Source: Thermoplasmatales archaeon (lineage in GTDB: Archaea > Thermoplasmatota > E2 > DHVEG-1). From it: a stretch of 42,792 bases of DNA. Under the pieces are notes generated by a model. That model made no database searches and was not told where the DNA came from. It worked only from the letters and a program-made list of their open reading frames with translations. Positions 1 through 7,674 of this stretch are shown in pieces. The stretch's first letter is position 1; the number at the start of each line of letters is the position of its first letter. The position numbers and the translations under genes were made by a program. Location: the NCBI GenBank assembly GCA_030672305.1, contig DAOVGR010000035.1, forward strand, positions 1-42,792. The letters run 5' to 3'.

Positions 1-367
1 AACCAATTAACCAATCATAACTACCATGAGTATAACAACTATTTTCAATTGTAACCCCTATATTTTTTGCTGTATCTTCTATATCTCTTTCAATGATTTT
101 ATTTGTTAATTCTTCACTTAATGGATGCATTGATCTTTTAACAAGGGCAAAATAATTATTCATACCCAGCTTTTCTTCGCTAATCACTGCGGTATAACCC
201 CAAATGATATCATCTGCTTTTAATCGTTTTATATCTCTCCATATTTTCTGACGGGAGAAACCTAATTTCTTAGCTATTGTATCTATGTTTTGACTTGAAT
301 CCTTAAGAAGCTCATGTAAAATCTTATTTTCATCCTTCTCAATTGACTTTTTAGATTTTTTTGCCAT
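1..367 (-). CDS. Lrp/AsnC family transcriptional regulator (partial, C-terminus outside window)
   Basis: I translated this by hand from the reverse strand: it starts MAKKSKKSIEKDENKILHEL and stays open for 122 codons to the window edge. A basic lysine-rich N-terminus leads into a winged helix-turn-helix of AsnC type (residues about 10-60, with the recognition stretch IDTIAKKLGFSRQKIWRDI and the linker ADDIIWGYTAVI). The following segment (EKLGMNNYFALVKRS) begins the ligand-binding RAM domain, and the HGSYDWLIG stretch at the edge matches the usual G-x-Y-D position of that fold. Such proteins bind DNA as dimers or octamers and respond to amino acids or other small molecules. Its targets cannot be told from here. 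It is divergent from the secreted protein at 690, with a 322-bp gap. The family is clear; the ligand is unknown. Confidence 0.85.
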   Translation of the reverse strand, partial: MAKKSKKSIEKDENKILHELLKDSSQNIDTIAKKLGFSRQKIWRDIKRLKADDIIWGYTAVISEEKLGMNNYFALVKRSMHPLSEELTNKIIERDIEDTAKNIGVTIENSCYTHGSYDWLIG

Positions 368-689
368 TTTTATATCACCATTACTGATTTTTTAAAAAAT
401 ATTTCGTATGAATTTATTTAACTTCTTGGAATATATAATTCTTTTTTTAGCTTTACGATATTGAATAGTGTTAAACTCCAAAGAAACATCAATCAATATC
501 ATCATAGCAGTAACAATCAACGATTCTCAAGTCCGATATTCATATGGTTTTTGATAATTTCCCAATGCTGGAAAGACTGCTAACATTGATTAGAACTGGT
601 TGAAATCATTTAATCATTTTGTTTCAGTTACATTTATATCAAAATAATATATAACATATCTATAATTTTAAGGGAGGAATAAAAGAAGC
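368..689. other. Intergenic region between divergent genes, with one orphan coding fragment
   Basis: This AT-rich spacer of 322 bases should carry the promoters of both flanking genes. TATA-like runs are visible near 432-440 (atatataatt) and near 644-654 (aataatatataac). The latter is well placed to serve the gene at 690. A strong Shine-Dalgarno sequence (gggagg, 672-677) precedes that gene. The only coding-like stretch is a 19-codon fragment at 544-603, listed separately. I see no RNA gene. Confidence 0.6.
544..603 (+). pseudogene. Possible orphan 3' end of a secreted-protein gene (19 codons)
   Basis: The reading frame MVFDNFPMLERLLTLIRTG followed by a stop aligns without gaps to the last 19 residues of the secreted protein encoded at 33781-34893 (NLFQQFPALYQIVKIIFGA): F, F-P, L and the spaced hydrophobic positions coincide. 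Upstream in the same frame there are stop codons (tag, taa at 505-513), so no complete gene remains. There is no ribosome binding site. I read it tentatively as the eroded C-terminus of a lost surface protein. Chance similarity of a short amphipathic stretch is a real alternative. Confidence 0.25.
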
Positions 690-1919
690 ATGTATAAGAA
701 ATTAGTTGGAATTTTAGTAATGACGCTGTTGATTACGACTGTTATCCCGATTTCAGCAGATTTAATATCTAGTGTTAAAGATGAAGAATATCAAACTAAC
801 ACACCAAATGATATCTGGTATAACAAGTATGGTGGCGATGGAAATGATGGTTTTTATGGTGTTCAACAAGCTCCAGATGGAGGATATATGGCAGCTGGTC
901 TAACAAATTCAATTGGAGCTGGATCTTATGATGGTTGGTTGGTAAAGACTGATGCAGCAGGTACATTTGTATTGGAGAAGACTTTTGGTGGAACAGGTGA
1001 TGATAGATTCCATCAGATTCAAAAGATTTCAGATGGATATATAATTGCTGGTGGTAGTGATGGTGATGTCTTTGTTGTAAAAGTTGATTTTGATGGAAAT
1101 GAAAATTGGAGTAAGACATATGGTGGAAGTGAAGATGATTTTTCATATGGAATATGGCAAACAACTGATAATGGATTTATTGTTACAGGTTTATCAGAAT
1201 CATATGCTCCTGAGGGTCGATATCATATGTGGGCAATAAAAATAGATCAAAATGGAAATGAAATCTGGAATAATACATATGGGGGAGATGATTATTTTTC
1301 AGAATGTAAAGGAGCACGTCAAACATCTGATGGTGGATTTATTTTAACAGGACAGACTTGGCTTTTAGATGAATGGTGTTTTTGGTACCTGGTAAAAACG
1401 GATGTAGATGGAAATGAGCTTTGGAATAAATCATTTGAAGGAACTCATAATGGTATAACAGTTAGTATTGAAGAAACAGCAGATGGTGGATTTATAATTT
1501 CAGGTTCAAAAGGACCACTTATAATGAGTTTAATTGGTTGTAATGCATGGTTAATTAAAATAGATTCTAATGGAAACGTTGAATTTGAAAAAGAATATGG
1601 GTATAAATTGATTTCAGATACATTTTGGAGTGCGATACAAACAGATGATAGTGGGTATATTGGAACAGGAAGTAGATTAGGACTAGGATCTTTGTTTAAT
1701 ATACAGTTACCTTGGTTCCCGATGTGGAGTAAGATATGTGTTTTAAAAGTGGATGCAGATGGTAAATCAGAATGGGGGGGATCTCCAACCAAAAATGGTG
1801 TAGGTCGTTCTATTCAACAAATTTCAGATGGATATATTGTCTGTGGATATACACGAAACTATCCTAATTTTGGAGACGGAGTTTTATTTACAGTGGGTAG
1901 CGAGGGTAGCTTTCCATAA
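690..1919 (+). CDS. Secreted protein made of seven beta-propeller-like repeats
   Basis: The 409-residue product starts with a Sec-type signal peptide (KK, then a hydrophobic run to about residue 23, with a likely cut after ISA). The rest is about seven repeats of 45-60 residues with the pattern W-x-K-x-[YF]-G-G-x-x-x-D, then Q-x-x-D-G-G-[FY]-I-x-x-G, then W-L-[VI]-K-x-D-x-x-G-N. Repeats begin near residues 42, 92, 137, 191, 246, 303 and 360. Seven such units suggest a closed seven-bladed propeller filling almost the whole mature protein. No membrane anchor, PGF-CTERM or other C-terminal sorting signal is visible, so it is probably released or held by another surface protein. The start is fixed by a strong ribosome binding site (gggagg). 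A T-rich stretch follows the stop. The function is unknown; related repeat proteins in archaea are annotated only as secreted repeat proteins. Confidence 0.85.
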   Translation: MYKKLVGILVMTLLITTVIPISADLISSVKDEEYQTNTPNDIWYNKYGGDGNDGFYGVQQAPDGGYMAAGLTNSIGAGSYDGWLVKTDAAGTFVLEKTFGGTGDDRFHQIQKISDGYIIAGGSDGDVFVVKVDFDGNENWSKTYGGSEDDFSYGIWQTTDNGFIVTGLSESYAPEGRYHMWAIKIDQNGNEIWNNTYGGDDYFSECKGARQTSDGGFILTGQTWLLDEWCFWYLVKTDVDGNELWNKSFEGTHNGITVSIEETADGGFIISGSKGPLIMSLIGCNAWLIKIDSNGNVEFEKEYGYKLISDTFWSAIQTDDSGYIGTGSRLGLGSLFNIQLPWFPMWSKICVLKVDADGKSEWGGSPTKNGVGRSIQQISDGYIVCGYTRNYPNFGDGVLFTVGSEGSFP

Positions 1920-2244
1920 TCTTCTTCCCTCTTTTTTTTACCTTTTACAGTAGAATTCTATTTGTCGGTATCTCTCAAGTACGTACAAAATGTTTTGTCG
2001 GAACATATAAATAATATTTAGTAGGAATTTCAACAATATTATCGAAAAAAAATTGTATGGTCACTACTTTGTTACCTCGCTCTTATCATGCGGATCTTAA
2101 ATTAATGGTTTTTAGAACGATTCCCAATATTAAACTCCCATTAATAATTAGCACGAATACGACAGAAATGAGGCACTTTTACAACATCGCAACGAATTAT
2201 ATACACACAAGCCCAATCGTTGGTTCTAGCGTGTTAAGAATTGG
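1920..2244. other. Intergenic region downstream of the integrase
   Basis: This 325-base gap lies between two converging genes. It holds the pyrimidine tract after the propeller gene, a direct repeat tttgtcgg at 1961-1968 and 1994-2001, a near-palindrome acaaaa-tg-ttttgt at 1985-1998 and a TATA-like aacatataaataat at 2002-2015. An 87-codon frame from 2057 runs into the antisense of the integrase and has no ribosome binding site or recognisable composition, so I do not call it. No tRNA remnant or convincing attachment site is visible. Confidence 0.5.
1923..1945 (+). terminator. Pyrimidine-rich terminator
   Basis: Immediately after the stop codon the plus strand reads as a long C/T run containing an eight-T tract. 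This is the usual form of an archaeal intrinsic terminator; there is no hairpin. Confidence 0.5.
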
Positions 2245-3438
2245 CTATAATGGAAGGATGCCAAGCTTTTTGTTTAATAGCTTTACAGTTTTGACCAGTT
2301 GGGCATATTCGCCAGGATAGTCCTTTGCGAGTTTTTTGGTGTATTCCTGATTTGTTATTTCTGTGCGTTCAGCTTTTTCCAGTTCCTGTTCTCTGTTGTG
2401 TACCATATCATCTATTTTTATTTCAAGACTGTTTACAAGGTTTATCAAATGCTTATTATTGGATTCAAGTGATTTATATTTACTCGCCATTTTTTCGTAT
2501 TTATCCCTTTCATGTTTAATAACATCATAAGTTTCAGCTTTGGGTATGTTTCCCTGAATCTTTTCTTTGAGGTCATCGAAATTCCTTAAATCATATTGCT
2601 CTCTGCGGTCAGAAATGGTGTGAGCTTTCCATCCGAAATATTTAGCAATTTCACTATCATCATAAATAGGATTTCTTGAAGAAAACATAATGGTTGCTCG
2701 TGTCTTCCTAAAACAATGAGGAGTTAGAGTTGATTTAATACCTGTTTGTCTTATTATCACACTAAGCTTTCCATTAATAGCAGTCGTTGCCATCCTATTA
2801 GCGTGATGACCGTGATGGTCAGAAGGGAATAAAGGGGCATTCTTATCATCTTTCTTAGGGTGATATTCTAACCATCTGATAAGCATTTTAGGTGATTCGG
2901 GTAAAGGAACTTTTCGGGCAATGGTCTTACTCTCTCTAATAGTTATAACATTTTCCTCTATATCGACATCGCCAACATTCATCTGATTTACTTCATTTGG
3001 TCTTGCTCCACTAAGATATAAGGATTCAAAAAGTGCTGACCATTTTGGGTCGTGTCCGATATTCTGTTGTATCTTATCATACTCATCATCTTCAATTAAG
3101 AATTTCTTAACATCTGGGTCTTTATTCCTACGTATCAAAGCAGCAGTCGGGAACTCGAACCACTCCATTATCTTAGGTCTTTGTCTTTTCTTTAATTTAT
3201 TTAACCATCTGAAGAAAATTATAAGTCTTGTTCCATAAGAAGTCCTTGTCCCAAGAGCTTTCTGTTTTTTTATAAATCCTTTAGTTTCTTGCTCTGTTAC
3301 ATCTCCAAAAGGTTTGTCTTTAGTGAATCTCCTAAACTCAGATATTACTATACTATCCAATTTAATAGTAGATTGACTTTTGTTACACAATTGCCTATAT
3401 TCTAAAAACTTCTTCAAAATCTCGTTGTTGTTTTCCAT
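2245..3438 (-). CDS. Tyrosine recombinase / phage-type integrase
   Basis: The 397-residue protein has an N-terminal SAM-like core-binding domain (about residues 1-100) and a catalytic domain (about 110-295). Catalytic residues are recognisable: the first Arg in SGARPNE, the H-x-x-R box in TPHCFRKTRAT, a GWKAHT segment at the position of the third His/Trp, and the nucleophile Tyr in REQYDL. The last 100 residues form a predicted coiled coil rich in K/E (HERDKYEKMASKYKSLES onward), which many XerC/D proteins lack. A TATA-like tttatata at about 3478-3487 and a ribosome binding site (aaggga, 3455-3450) lie upstream. No excisionase, replication gene or phage structural gene is next to it, so it is probably a remnant of an integrated element or a stand-alone recombinase. 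Confidence 0.9.
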   Translation of the reverse strand: MENNNEILKKFLEYRQLCNKSQSTIKLDSIVISEFRRFTKDKPFGDVTEQETKGFIKKQKALGTRTSYGTRLIIFFRWLNKLKKRQRPKIMEWFEFPTAALIRRNKDPDVKKFLIEDDEYDKIQQNIGHDPKWSALFESLYLSGARPNEVNQMNVGDVDIEENVITIRESKTIARKVPLPESPKMLIRWLEYHPKKDDKNAPLFPSDHHGHHANRMATTAINGKLSVIIRQTGIKSTLTPHCFRKTRATIMFSSRNPIYDDSEIAKYFGWKAHTISDRREQYDLRNFDDLKEKIQGNIPKAETYDVIKHERDKYEKMASKYKSLESNNKHLINLVNSLEIKIDDMVHNREQELEKAERTEITNQEYTKKLAKDYPGEYAQLVKTVKLLNKKLGILPL

Positions 3439-3476
3439 TTTTTTACATTTCCCTTAGCTATACCTAATACTCAGGG

Positions 3477-3490
3477 AGTATATAAAACTT
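3477..3490 (-). promoter_or_regulatory. Predicted TATA box of the integrase gene
   Basis: On the minus strand the sequence reads agttttatatact, about 40 bases before the start codon. A second copy of ggagtatataa lies about 70 bases away at 3546-3556, possibly serving the neighbouring gene. The call rests on sequence only. Confidence 0.4.
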
Positions 3491-3682
3491 ATGTAAACAC
3501 GAGTTATTGTTTAAATAACTAAGTAAATTAAACTAATTATATTAAAGGAGTATATAAGAAGTATAGAATGGATTGAATTTATATTTACACAAATTCAACC
3601 TTTAAATCTATAAGATATTCCTGCTGATAGTTGATAACAAACCTTTTTCTTTATGCTTTGATTAATGGTTCTTTGGATTACT

Positions 3683-4492
3683 ATGATTGATGGAACCTTA
3701 ATCTTTATTGGCTTAGGATTATACGATGAAAAAGATATATCATTAAAAGGTCTTGAAGAAATAAAAAATTGTGATAAAGTATTTACAGAATTCTATACAG
3801 CAAAACTAACAGGAACCGATATAGATAAAATTGAAAAAACTGTTGGAAAAACTATAGAGGTTTTAACCAGAGAGGAAACTGAAAAAGGAGATAAAATCCT
3901 AAACATAGCAAAAGAGAAAACAGTAGCTTTATTAACCTGCGGGGACCCGATGACTGCTACTACTCATGTTGATATTAGATTAAGAGCTGCTAAAATGGGA
4001 ATTAAAACAAGAATTATACATGGTAGCAGCATTGTTACTGCAGTTCCAGGTTTATTAGGATTACAAAATTATAAGTTTGGTAGAGCTACAACTCTTGCAT
4101 TTCCTGAAAAGAATTATTTTCCAACAAGTCCATACGATATAATAAAGGAAAACAAAGAGATGGGTTTACACACCTTAGTACTCTTAGATATTCAATCAGA
4201 TAAAAAAAGATATATGACCGCAAATGAAGGGATGAAACTTCTCCTAAAAATGGAAGAAAAACATAAAGGGAATATCATAAAACAAGAAGATATTATTTGT
4301 GTTGTTGCTCGTGCAGGATCATCTGAACCTATTGCTTTAGCTGGTATAATCAAAGATATACTTGATAAAGACTTTGGACCTCCTCTTCATACATTAGTAA
4401 TACCTGGAAAACTTCATTTTATGGAAATTGAAGCTATACAAATACTTGCACAACTACCTGCACAACAGGTGAGAAAATTACAAAAACTATAA
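3683..4492 (+). CDS. dph5: Diphthine synthase (diphthamide biosynthesis methyltransferase)
   Basis: This protein makes diphthine by repeated S-adenosylmethionine-dependent methylation of the modified histidine of EF-2, a step of diphthamide synthesis. It belongs to the tetrapyrrole methylase fold. Visible signatures are IFIGLGLYDEKDISLKG at the N-terminus, the SAM-binding LLTCGDPMTATTH, the HGSSIVTAVPGLLGLQNYKFGRAT block and the C-terminal LVIPGKLHFMEIEA. I prefer the ATG at 3683 (MIDGTLIFIG), which matches the family's short N-terminus; an in-frame ATG at 3665 would add six residues. No clear ribosome binding site is seen for either. The target, EF-2, lies 4 kb downstream and keeps the histidine. 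The gene is followed by the HerA-like ATPase on the same strand. Confidence 0.93.
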   Translation: MIDGTLIFIGLGLYDEKDISLKGLEEIKNCDKVFTEFYTAKLTGTDIDKIEKTVGKTIEVLTREETEKGDKILNIAKEKTVALLTCGDPMTATTHVDIRLRAAKMGIKTRIIHGSSIVTAVPGLLGLQNYKFGRATTLAFPEKNYFPTSPYDIIKENKEMGLHTLVLLDIQSDKKRYMTANEGMKLLLKMEEKHKGNIIKQEDIICVVARAGSSEPIALAGIIKDILDKDFGPPLHTLVIPGKLHFMEIEAIQILAQLPAQQVRKLQKL

Positions 4493-4532
4493 TAACTATC
4501 CGGGGTATTATTTGAAATATCGGGGATATATG

Positions 4533-6380
4533 ATGCACGAGAAAGAAGGAATTGTTGGTTATATATATGGAGATGTAGGTTCAACTGAATTCAATTTCGC
4601 AGTAGATGGACAAAACGTTCGGAAATTTGATTATATTTTTGCTCCACATAAAGAAGGAAATATGCTTGCTCAGATTATGGATATCAGAGAATATTCTGAT
4701 CTGAATATTAAGGATACAGATAGTATTATGAAAGGAGGGGAACTTCGCCCTATTAGCACTAGACTTTCTGCTTTTGCAGGCGTTATTGGATATAGGGACA
4801 AAAAGGGATTATTGCAATCCCCACGTTCTCCTTTTAGTGCTGGAACTGCCATAGTGAGTGCTAATGAAGATCTTATAAGGGATGTTCTTGGTTTGAATGC
4901 TTCAAAGCAAAATGGAGCATATATTGGTCTTTTAAAAGGTCATAATCTCCGTGTTTATCTGAACATTGATGCCCTTGTTCAAAAACATATTTGTATTCTT
5001 GCAAAAACAGGTGGTGGAAAGAGTTATGCCTGTGGTGTTCTCATTGAGGAGCTTTTAAAGCATAAAATACCAATGGTAATAATTGATACCCATGGGGAGT
5101 ATCATTCTTTGATAGAGCCAAATAAAAGTAGAAAAGATCAGAAAAACATGGAAAGATTTGGAATAACAAAACAGGGTTATTCAAGTCAAATTAATGAATA
5201 TACACCAGTTGGTTCAAAAGGAAAAGCAAAGCATCTTACATTAAGTGGTATAAATCTTGAAGCTCGTGAAATTATTGATCTTCTATCATCTAAGCTCTCA
5301 GGTCCACAGATAGGTGTCTTATATCAGGCAATTAAAGAAATAAAAGAATACAAGAAGATGTGGAATCTAAGAGATATAATTGATGCTGTAAATCGTAGTA
5401 AAAGTAATGCTCGCTGGAACGTTATAGCATCCCTAGAATCACTGGATTCTATTGGTGTTTTTTCTGAAAATGGAACCTCAACAAATGATCTTGTAATCAA
5501 AGGAAAATGCTCTACAATTAATATGAAAGGTGTTCCACCTGATGTGCAGGATGTTGTTGTTGCACGTCTCACAAAGGAACTTTTTGATGACAGAAAAGCT
5601 GGTAAAATCCCGCCATTTCTGTTAGTAGTTGAAGAAGCACATAACTATTGCCCTGAGAGAGGATTTGGTAATGCTGTCTCCTCAAATATACTGCGCACTG
5701 TCGCTTCAGAAGGTAGAAAGTTTGGAATGGGGCTTTGTATTGTCAGTCAACGTCCTGCTAAAGTAGATAAAAATATTATCTCTCAATGTAACACAAATAT
5801 CATTTTAAAGGTTACAAATCCAAATGATCTAAAAGCTATTATTCAATCTGTCGAAGGTCTAACAACACAGACATATGACGAGATACAGCGTTTACCGATA
5901 GGAATTGCACTAATCTCAGGTTCAGGTCTTCAAATACCTATTATGTCAGAGATACGCACTCGTGAAACAAATCATGGAGGAAAATCAGTGGGAATATCAA
6001 AACCAGGCGGTGGAGAAGAGGAAATGTATAAACCTCCTAAACTGCCAGTTACACCACCTCCAATAAAAATTCAAGCACCAATAATCGAAAATCCAAAACC
6101 CAAAGAAAGTAAGCTTACAGATAAAGCAGAAAGTGTTGGAAGGGTCGCAAAGAGACTTGGATGGGTTACAACAGACGATCCAGATGAAGCAATAAAGATA
6201 CTTTCAAAAGAAGCTGAAAAAATGAAAGAAAATGTTTACAGATATCTTGAGTCACTTGCATCACTTGCTAATAACTTTTGTTATATTGAAAATCCTAAAT
6301 GTATAAATTGTCCAATGAATCAGGGATGTAAGTATCGATCAACTATAAAAAAGGAGAAAAAAGGATTATTTAGAAAATAA
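4533..6380 (+). CDS. HerA-like hexameric ATPase with C-terminal cysteine cluster
   Basis: This is an FtsK/HerA-superfamily motor (DUF87 type). HerA proteins pump DNA and usually work with the nuclease NurA in end resection. Counting from the ATG at 4533 (615 residues; ribosome binding site gggga six bases upstream), an N-terminal HAS-like barrel (GYIYGDVGSTEFNF) is followed by Walker A AKTGGGKS (157-164), IIDTHGEYHSL, Walker B with EEAH (367-370) and the sensor/arginine-finger region (EGRKFGMGLCIVSQRPAKVD). After a proline-rich linker comes an unusual tail with Cys 583, 590, 593 and 599 (C-x6-C-x2-C-x5-C), followed by a basic end. No NurA, Mre11 or Rad50 gene is adjacent. A TTG at 4512 could extend the start by seven codons. 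The substrate is unknown; HerA itself is the closest guess. Confidence 0.85.
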   Translation: MHEKEGIVGYIYGDVGSTEFNFAVDGQNVRKFDYIFAPHKEGNMLAQIMDIREYSDLNIKDTDSIMKGGELRPISTRLSAFAGVIGYRDKKGLLQSPRSPFSAGTAIVSANEDLIRDVLGLNASKQNGAYIGLLKGHNLRVYLNIDALVQKHICILAKTGGGKSYACGVLIEELLKHKIPMVIIDTHGEYHSLIEPNKSRKDQKNMERFGITKQGYSSQINEYTPVGSKGKAKHLTLSGINLEAREIIDLLSSKLSGPQIGVLYQAIKEIKEYKKMWNLRDIIDAVNRSKSNARWNVIASLESLDSIGVFSENGTSTNDLVIKGKCSTINMKGVPPDVQDVVVARLTKELFDDRKAGKIPPFLLVVEEAHNYCPERGFGNAVSSNILRTVASEGRKFGMGLCIVSQRPAKVDKNIISQCNTNIILKVTNPNDLKAIIQSVEGLTTQTYDEIQRLPIGIALISGSGLQIPIMSEIRTRETNHGGKSVGISKPGGGEEEMYKPPKLPVTPPPIKIQAPIIENPKPKESKLTDKAESVGRVAKRLGWVTTDDPDEAIKILSKEAEKMKENVYRYLESLASLANNFCYIENPKCINCPMNQGCKYRSTIKKEKKGLFRK

Positions 6381-7474
6381 TGAAAAATAAAATTATTGTT
6401 TTAGTTATTTTTCTTGTTTTAGTAGTTTCAGCTTTATCTGGTTGTCTAGATTTTTTTACTATAGATGGTTCTACCACCTATGAAACACATCCAAATTCTG
6501 TACGGTATACAATATCTTATGGATATGATATAAATTGTTCAGGTTCGGGTAAATATAGTATCTTTTACAAATGTGATTTACCAGAAGTCTTGAGGGGGCA
6601 AATTACAGATATAATTATTCACAACGAGAATTACTATGATGAATTATTAGCAACATGGAACAGTGTAAAAAGTTGGAATATTAGTAGTAACTTAAACAAG
6701 GAATATGATCTTGGAATTACTGCTACCATTGAAGCTGAAAGTTTTATTATTTCTGATTTAAGTGGAGGAAATGCTCTTAGCATTCGAGAAATAAATAATA
6801 GATATCCAGATATTATTAGTCAATTCACCCAGGCTCAGTCAAATGATACAACAATATTTATCGATCCAAATGATCCTGATATTTCTAATATTGCCTATCA
6901 GATATTATTTAGAGCAGGTACAAATAATTCATTTCTTGTTGCAAAAGAACTTTTCAAATGGCTAAAGCAATATACAACCTATAATACTCATTTTGATAAT
7001 GATAACGTTCAAATAGCAAGTTATACACTCCAATGTAAAACAGGAGATTGTGACGATCTTTCATTTTTGTATATATCTCTTTGTAGATCCTTAAAAATAC
7101 CAGCAAGATTTATTAGAGGCTTTTTAGTAGAAAAAAATAGTGCTATTCCTCATGCATGGGCTGAGGTATTTGTAGGTAGTGAATTGGGCGATGATGGATG
7201 GATTTCTGTTGAATGTGCAGGAATTGCAAATTCAGTCGAAAGTGAGATTCATCAAAATTTTGGTATTGAAGATGTAGAACATTTAAGAGTGTTTAAGGAT
7301 GATGGTAGTAATGAATCATTGAATATTTCTTTATCAGGAGTGTATTATAGAATGTATAGTGAAAACAGGATAATAGATGCCTACTCCTATTGCGATATTT
7401 CCAATTATTCAGTAATTAGAAATCAGCAACTTGTTATTGATGAAAATAGTAAAAGAGCATATAAACAAATTTAG
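6380..7474 (+). CDS. Transglutaminase-like lipoprotein
   Basis: The 364-residue protein begins with a lipoprotein signal: a hydrophobic run and the lipobox LSGC, with Cys22 as the likely lipid-modified residue, so it should sit on the outside of the membrane. Residues about 180-285 form a transglutaminase-like (papain fold) domain with the nucleophile in GDCDDLS (Cys224) and the histidine in PHAWAE (His258). The third member, normally Asp in a W-x-x-x-D context, appears as Glu278 in WISVECAG. Such domains in prokaryotes are usually cysteine peptidases or inactive scaffolds rather than cross-linking enzymes. The start codon overlaps the stop of the HerA-like gene by one base (taatg), so the two are probably co-transcribed. 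The substrate is unknown. Confidence 0.82.
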   Translation: MKNKIIVLVIFLVLVVSALSGCLDFFTIDGSTTYETHPNSVRYTISYGYDINCSGSGKYSIFYKCDLPEVLRGQITDIIIHNENYYDELLATWNSVKSWNISSNLNKEYDLGITATIEAESFIISDLSGGNALSIREINNRYPDIISQFTQAQSNDTTIFIDPNDPDISNIAYQILFRAGTNNSFLVAKELFKWLKQYTTYNTHFDNDNVQIASYTLQCKTGDCDDLSFLYISLCRSLKIPARFIRGFLVEKNSAIPHAWAEVFVGSELGDDGWISVECAGIANSVESEIHQNFGIEDVEHLRVFKDDGSNESLNISLSGVYYRMYSENRIIDAYSYCDISNYSVIRNQQLVIDENSKRAYKQI

Positions 7475-7521
7475 AAGACTTTCAGTCTAAGCAATTTCTA
7501 ACAAATACTATCTCCTGATAA

Positions 7522-7674
7522 CTTATATAAAAAACCTTAAGTAGACACCTTAAACTTTAAGAATTTGATAAAGAACACAAATCTAATTAAGTCATAAAAA
7601 ATTTAGGAATTATGACCCTAAGAATTTAAATATTAAAACCGCATACAGCGTTACTCTTATCTAATAGGTGAAAC
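7522..7674 (+). promoter_or_regulatory. Promoter region of the rps12 operon with an inverted repeat
   Basis: Two TATA-like elements are visible: acttatataaaa at about 7521-7532 and tttaaatatt at 7625-7634. The second would start transcription near 7655, just before a ribosome binding site aggtga (7666-7671). Between them lies a perfect seven-base inverted repeat, gtcataa (7591-7597) and ttatgac (7610-7616), with a 12-base loop, ending nine bases before the second TATA element. A direct repeat of ccttaa occurs at 7535-7540 and 7548-7553. The inverted repeat could be an operator, or a leader hairpin if the first promoter is used. Confidence 0.5.

Noticed and set aside
796-1164. Antisense reading frame, rich in His and Leu, over the propeller gene
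   Set aside because: It mirrors the repeat composition of the sense gene (cat/atg, cac codons), has no ribosome binding site and no natural protein character.
690-1919. PGF-CTERM substrate for the archaeosortase
   Set aside because: Neither secreted protein in the window (690-1919, 33781-34893) has a P-G-F motif followed by a hydrophobic helix and basic tail.
2057-2320. 87-codon plus-strand frame near a TATA-like sequence
   Set aside because: It runs 76 bases into the antisense of the integrase C-terminus, lacks a ribosome binding site and resembles no protein family. The promoter-like sequence is weak evidence in AT-rich DNA.
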